Under the pieces are notes generated by a model. That model was not told where the DNA came from. It searched no databases and was given only the letters and a program-made list of their open reading frames with translations. Positions 59,930-64,000 of a DNA stretch of 64,000 nt are shown here, piece after piece (position 1 is the first letter of the stretch; every line of letters starts with the position of its first letter). The stretch covers positions 96,600-160,599 of the forward strand of contig CAUYUJ010020266.1 in the NCBI GenBank assembly GCA_963575745.1, given 5' to 3'. Origin of the DNA: Prorocentrum cordatum (Eukaryota > Sar > Dinophyceae > Prorocentrales > Prorocentraceae). The position numbers were made by a program, and so were the translations under genes.

Positions 59930-60070
59930 ACAACATCGGAACGGGCAGTTTCTCACAGCTTTCGGCCTCTGGAGGCCCTCACGGGGCCCCGGGACCGTCA
60001 GAAAACGACGCAGGATGAAAACCTGGTTCCAGGGAAAGGGTCGGGTCTCCCAGAGACCGCGTATTGAAAA
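59930..60070 (+). repeat. Short dispersed SINE-like repeat, copy 3 of 3
   Basis: Blocks GCTTTCGGCCTCTGGAGG, GGGACCGTCAGAAAACGACG, CAGGATGAAAACCTGG and AAAGGGTCGGGTCTC, ending GAGACCGCGTATTGAA. It matches 15863-15995 and the inverse of 1716-1845. Confidence 0.75.
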
Positions 60071-60083
60071 AATCGAGACGTCG

Positions 60084-60091
60084 CATGTGTG

Positions 60092-60151
<60 letters not shown>

Positions 60152-60156
60152 TGTTT
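60084..60156 (+). repeat. (GT)n microsatellite
   Basis: About 70 bp of GT with single T and A interruptions, starting just after the SINE-like repeat. Confidence 0.96.
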
Positions 60157-60920
60157 CCCTTTGCATGACAGAAGAACGCGCCCCAAGGACTTCCTCCCAA
60201 CTGCACGTCCTGGTTGATTTTCCACTGAGGTAGCGCATTGTATGTTGAGAGATGCGCCGCGCTATGTCGCTGAGGATATTGCCTTTTGTGTGAGCCTGTC
60301 CTCCATAGTTGCGGCGTGTCACAGCGGATATCCCCAGCCGCGCCGCGCAGCGGAGCGATACATGGGTAGCGTTATACCCATCCCAAATGTGTGGCCGATC
60401 AGGGAGTCATTGTTCTTACGGATGACTGAGCAGGAAGGGTGGATGATTCACATAGGTTCACTCGTGGACATCAGCGGGATGGATATCAGTGAAGATCTTA
60501 CAGAGCAGAAGGGGAGGATGAAACGGAAGAGCAGGAGCACCAGGCACCAAACCGCTGGTGTGGCACAGCCGTGGCTGTCTCGATTCTGGCTGGTGCCAGG
60601 CCATGACTCGTTCGTGCCCCCGCTTGCCATCAGTATGGTTTCACCGACCCTCATCCCCATCCCCATCCCCTTCGAGACCCCACCAAATTACCACCCCAGT
60701 TGGGGATACACCCCTCGAAGCCCGAAGGGAACCACCCATATCCCCATCTAGGGGGGTAAATCGGCCAGTGGGGCCCTGGCCACGCCGCTGGGGATGGGCA
60801 TCGGTTAAACGATACTCAGACTCGTTCGTGCCGCCGCTTGCCGGGACAGTGCGCCTTCGCATGCCGCGCGTGCCTCTCGTGTGGACTGGCGCATGCCGTA
60901 TTCCTCTTCGAAGCGGGGAG
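60157..60920. other. No gene recognised
   Basis: GACTCGTTCGTGCC(C/G)CCGCTTGCC occurs at 60605 and 60820, a short direct repeat. No coding feature is supported. Confidence 0.45.
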
Positions 60921-61020
60921 GCTAGTTTGAAGTCGGGCGTGTCCCTCTACAGGAGGAATATTTTAAGATAGTCAAAAAATAGTCTGGGGACGATTTTTGG
61001 ACTATTTTTTACCTTTCTTT
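60921..61020 (+). mobile_element. Short inverted-repeat element, copy 3, left end
   Basis: GTCGGGCGTGTCCCTCTACA, GGAGGAATATTTTAAGATAG, TCAAAAAATAGTCTGG matches the left ends at 23268 and 46820. The expected right end (CCTGTAGG.GGACATGCCCGAC) was not found downstream, so the copy appears truncated. Confidence 0.65.
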
Positions 61021-61318
61021 CCGGAAAGGGCAAGCCCAGGGTTCTCTTTTAGTTTGTTTACCCCCGGTTTTGACTTGAGGTGGGCCGGCGAATTTCTTTT
61101 GCGATAAATGCCGAGGTCGAGGTGGGCCGGCGAATTAAAATTTGAGGATGTCCCTAGGGAAACGCTTGTTCCCGGAAAGGGCACAGGCCCAGGGTTCTCT
61201 TTTAGGGGTTTGCCCCCGGATTTGACGGCTGTAGGGCTGGCGAATTTCTTTTGCGATAAATACGAGGTCGCCTAGGGCCGGCGAATTACAAAGTTGAGGA
61301 TGTCCCTAGCGAGACGCT
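61018..61318 (+). repeat. Two-copy tandem repeat, unit about 150 bp
   Basis: CCGGAAAGGGCA, GCCCAGGGTTCTCTTTTAG, GGCGAATTTCTTTTGCGATA, AAT.CGAGGTCG, GGGCCGGCGAATTA and GAGGATGTCCCTAG occur in both units. Confidence 0.92.
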
Positions 61319-61439
61319 TTTTTCCCAACCATCCTGTGGTGTTGGGTCCTCGTTTTGAAGAGACCCCCCCCTTTGCCTCGCGTTTCCTTCCTCCTTCTTT
61401 CCTCCGCGCCTCCTCCCACCTCCCATCAATCATCATCAA
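61319..61439 (+). repeat. Dispersed block preceding the 90-bp satellite
   Basis: TTTTTCCCAACCATCCTGTG, GTGTTGGGTCCTCG matches 27980-28020; in both places the 90-bp satellite unit follows after a CT-rich spacer. Confidence 0.8.
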
Positions 61440-62930
61440 CACCATTTCGGCACACCCCTCACGCGTTTCGTGGCTCCATAGGGAGCTCCACCGAAGGCCC
61501 CAGTGCCCGCGCCCGCATGCGTCACCCACATCCATTTCGGCACACCCCTCCACACGTTTCGTGGCTCCATAGGGAGCTCCATCGAAGGCCCCAGTGCCCG
61601 CGCCCGCATGCGTCAGCCACACCCATTTCGGCACACCCCTAACACGTTTCGTGGCTCCATAGGGAGCTCCACCGAAGGCCCCAATGCCCGCGCCCGCATG
61701 CGCCAGCCACACCAATTTCGGCACACCCCTCACACGTTTCGTGGATACATAGGGAAGCTCCACCGAAGCCCCCAGTGCCCCTCCCCCCCCCCCCCTGCCG
61801 CATTAGCGTTCCCCCACACCCATTTGCTGTCCAACCCTCACCAGTTGTGGCTCTGCAGGGAGCTCCACCGAAGGCCCAGTGCCCCGCGCCGCATCGTCCC
61901 CACACCAATTTCGGCACACCCCTCACACGTTTCGGGCTCCATATGGAGCTCCACCGAGGCCCCAGTGGCCCGCGGCCGCATGCGTCCCCCACACCATTTT
62001 CGGTACACCACTCACACGTTCGTGGCTCCTAGGGAGCTCCACCGAAGGCCCAGTGCCCCGCGGCCGCATGCGTCCCCCACACCCATGTGCACTGTTCTAA
62101 GACGTTTTTGTGGCTCCCACGGGCTCCATAGGGAGCTCCACCGAAGGCCCCAATGCCCGCGGCCGCATGCGTCCCCCACACCCATTTCGGCACACCCCTC
62201 ACACGTTTCGTGGCTCCATAGGGAGCTCCACCGAAGGCCCCAGTGCCCGCGGCCGCATGCGTCCCCCACACCCATTTCGGCCCACCCCTCACACGTTTCG
62301 TGGCTCCATAGGGAGCTCCACCGAAGGCCCCAGTGCCCGCGGCCGCATGCGTCCCCCACACCCATTTCGGCACACCCCTCACACGTTTCGTGGTTCCATA
62401 GGGAGCTCCACCGAAGGCCCCAGTGCCCGCGGCCGCATGCGTCCCCCACACCCATTTCGGCACACCCCTCACACGCTTCGTGGCTCCATAGGGAGCTCCA
62501 CCGAAGGCCCCAGTGCCCGCGGCCGCATGCGTCACCCACACCCATTTCGGCACACCCCTCACACGTTTCGGGGCTCCATAGGGAGCTCCACCGAAGGCCC
62601 CAGTGGCCGCGGCCGCATGCGTCACCCACACCCATTTCGGCACACCCCTCACACGTTTCGTGGCTCCCTAGGGAGCTCCACCGAAGGCCCCAGTGCCCGC
62701 GGCCGCATGCGTCACCCACACCCATTTCGGCACACCCCTCACACGTTTCGAGGCTCCATAGGGAGCTCCACCGAAAGCCCCAGTGCCCGCGGCCGCATGC
62801 GTCACCCACACCCATTTCGGCACACCCCTCACACGTTTCGTGGCTCCATAGGGAGCTCCACCGAAGGCCTCAGTGCCGCCGCCCGCATGCGTCACACCCA
62901 CCCATTTCGGCACACCCCCCGCATTTCTCG
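61440..62930 (+). repeat. 90-bp satellite array, about 16 copies
   Basis: The unit is CCATTTCGGCACACCCCTCA, CACGTTTCGTGGCTCCATAG, GGAGCTCCACCGAAGGCCCC, AGTGCCCGCGGCCGCATGCG, TCACCCACA. From 62161 to 62791 the period is exactly 90 bp and identity is about 95% or more. The left third (61480-62100) is more variable, with indels. Since 90 is 30 codons and the unit lacks stops, long frames exist on both strands; they are not called genes. The array ends directly before the helicase exons and therefore probably lies in an intron. Confidence 0.95.
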
Positions 62931-62938
62931 CACGGCAG

Positions 62939-62982
62939 GGTCATCACCACGGTGGCGTGCCAGGGGCGCACCATGCGCGAAG
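62939..62982 (+). CDS. Superfamily 1 helicase-like gene, penultimate exon
   Basis: A 44-base exon encoding VITTVACQGRTMREG, the motif V region (..TT....QG.T) of UvrD/Pif1-type helicases. It is preceded by GCACGGCAG, a good 3' splice site at the end of the satellite array, and it ends with the first base of a Gly codon. Joining to 63129 restores G-V-I-L-D-C in frame, the expected continuation. Such helicases unwind DNA using ATP; which subfamily is not clear. Upstream exons with the Walker motifs were not found; they must lie beyond the satellite or outside the window. Confidence 0.68.
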
Positions 62983-63128
62983 GCGACGGGGCGGGGAACG
63001 GCGCTCCGGGGGCGGCCAGACCTCCGGGGCGCGAGCAGTCCGCGGCCAGACCATCTCTCGGTCCTGTGGACTCTCGCCCTGGGCCGTCGGCTGCCCGGCG
63101 CGCTGCTCCCTCGGTCGACGGCGCCCAG
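62983..63128 (+). other. Inferred GC-AG intron of the helicase-like gene
   Basis: 146 bp starting GCGACG and ending GCGCCCAG. GC donors are known to be frequent in dinoflagellates. The protein frame is continuous only if this segment is removed. Confidence 0.65.
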
Positions 63129-63403
63129 GCGTGATCCTGGATTGCGGCCGCCACGAGGTAGGGAACGGCAAGAAGGAGGACGACGACTGGTGGCTGGAGC
63201 TCTACGTGCTGCTCTCGCGCGCCACGCGCCACGAGGACCTCCTGCTCATGCGGGCGCCGCGCATCGAGTTCTTCCGGGCAGGGCCGCCGCAGGGCTTGCG
63301 GAAGCAGCTGGAGCAGTTTGCGGCGCGCACGAAGCGGTGCAGGAGGGAAGCGACGGCCCTCGCCAGGGAGCTCGGTTTCACCGAGTTCATCCGCGAGGCC
63401 TGA
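63129..63403 (+). CDS. Superfamily 1 helicase-like gene, last exon
   Basis: The exon completes VILDCGRHEVGNGKK, then WWLELYVLLSRATRHEDLLL, the motif VI region (V.LSRA) of the UvrD-type C-terminal domain, and runs on with a charged helical tail (LRKQLEQFAARTKRCRREAT, ELGFTEFIREA) to the TGA at 63401-63403. From memory this tail resembles a widespread dinoflagellate helicase-like family, but no name is certain. Both exons together give about 105 residues, the C-terminal end of a much larger protein. The frame is intact. The nearby satellite shows no sign of having entered coding sequence. Confidence 0.75.
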
Positions 63404-63477
63404 CCTGAGGAGCGTCTCCCCCGAGCCGCGCCTTCTCTCGACTGCCCGACTAATTGTTTGGCCTCGCGCCGCGGCCG

Positions 63478-63722
63478 ACCCGCGCGCGTCGCTGGGACCC
63501 TCTCGGGGCGACCAGCGCGCGTCGCGGGAACTCCGTGCTGCGGGGGGCCCGGCGCCTCGTTCGCCCGTCGTCGCTCTGCCCAGCGGTCAGAGACTTGCCC
63601 GCTATCAGCAGCCAGTTAGCTAGTCAGCTCTCTCTGCTTCGCGCAGCGGACGACCCGCGCGCGTCGCTGGGACCCCGCCCGGGGCGACCAGCGCGCGTCG
63701 CGGGGACTCCGCGCTGCGCTGC
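63478..63722 (+). repeat. Two-copy direct repeat, unit about 60 bp, spaced 175 bp
   Basis: GACCCGCGCGCGTCGCTGGG, ACC, GGGGCGACCAGCGCGCGTCG, CGGG.ACTCCG.GCTGCG occurs at about 63478-63542 and 63652-63718, just after the helicase stop codon. Each unit contains the internally complementary pair CGCGCGTCGC and GCGCGCGTCG. Confidence 0.88.
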
Positions 63723-64000
63723 GCCCGCAGCCTTGGATTTTGGAGTGCGCGGGCAAAGAGGAAGGAAAAGAATAACCGAAAGCGGGCGCGATCCTCGCAA
63801 GAGGCGTGCCGACATGGGCGTCGCGACGTGCGGACGCTGCCGTCGGGGTTCCCGCGGAAGCTGCCTGCGGCGGCCACGCCAAGTGTCACGTGTGTTCGGA
63901 CAGGCATGCTCGACACTTACACTAGGCGGTTCCATGATCGCATTCATGCAAATATATTCACTCGCGCGCAGACCCATTCATACTCAGATTCCCTCGCGCT
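63723..64000. other. No gene recognised
   Basis: Nothing supportable up to the end of the window. Confidence 0.45.

Noticed and set aside
61503-63134. Frames of 543 and 432 codons (plus) and 267 codons (minus) in the 90-bp satellite
   Set aside because: The period is exactly 30 codons and the unit has no stops, so all are by-products. The plus frames also run past splice sites into the helicase exon region in the wrong frame.
1-64000. CRISPR arrays, rRNA or tRNA genes, bacterial operons
   Set aside because: No spaced identical short repeats with unique spacers, no rRNA or tRNA core sequences, and the DinoSL and introns point to a eukaryote.

Overview
This is eukaryotic nuclear DNA from a dinoflagellate. 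The main evidence is the dinoflagellate spliced leader (DinoSL). One copy is perfect (22 of 22 bases, 16658-16679) and two are decayed (43425-43446 on the minus strand, 54945-54966). The GC-rich base composition, a GC-AG intron, retroelement proteins and very dense simple and tandem repeats agree with this. Genus cannot be settled from the sequence; a repeat-rich species such as Prorocentrum is only a guess. No rRNA, tRNA, CRISPR array or bacterial-type operon was seen.

The window is mostly mobile and repetitive DNA. Four non-LTR retrotransposons (LINEs) supply most of the coding-like sequence. (a) 11555-14840, minus strand: a 5'-truncated copy with one open frame and a perfect 15-bp target-site duplication, probably recent. 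(b) 16658-22995, plus strand: a full-length but broken copy with ORF1, endonuclease, reverse transcriptase, RNase H and a zinc-finger tail, starting exactly at a DinoSL. (c) About 36676-43446, minus strand: a relative of (b), nearly intact, again starting at a DinoSL. (d) About 28560-33480, plus strand: a much-decayed LINE of another lineage whose endonuclease is interrupted by a 1.18-kb inverted-repeat element flanked by an 11-bp duplication. Elements (b) and (c) are each bounded on both sides by (TCC)n in the coding sense.

Only three likely host genes can be defended. They are a single-exon gene for a secreted cysteine-rich protein (55039-55590) with a decayed DinoSL 72 bases upstream, two exons of a J-domain protein (24121-24210 and 24938-25021), and the last two exons of a superfamily 1 helicase-like protein (62939-62982 and 63129-63403). 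A 90-bp satellite lies directly before the helicase exons.

The rest is repeats. There are (GAT)n, (GGA)n, (ATT)n, (TA)n, (GA)n and (GT)n tracts and several tandem arrays with periods of about 60, 65, 74, 90, 100, 150, 185 and 385 bp. There are also dispersed families with two or more copies: a hairpin element (7.1, 25.1, 44.0 kb), a second short inverted-repeat element (23.3, 46.8, 60.9 kb), a ~135-bp SINE-like repeat (1.7, 15.9, 59.9 kb), a ~160-bp repeat (6.9, 16.2 kb) and a ~230-bp repeat (33.5, 45.1 kb). A large composite element is built from degenerate CTTGGGGCC units around a conserved core; it recurs at 3.5-4.2, 8.7-9.5, 50.8-54.7, 55.7-56.3 and 57.4-58.5 kb. Most long open frames here are by-products of GC richness or of repeat periods divisible by three.
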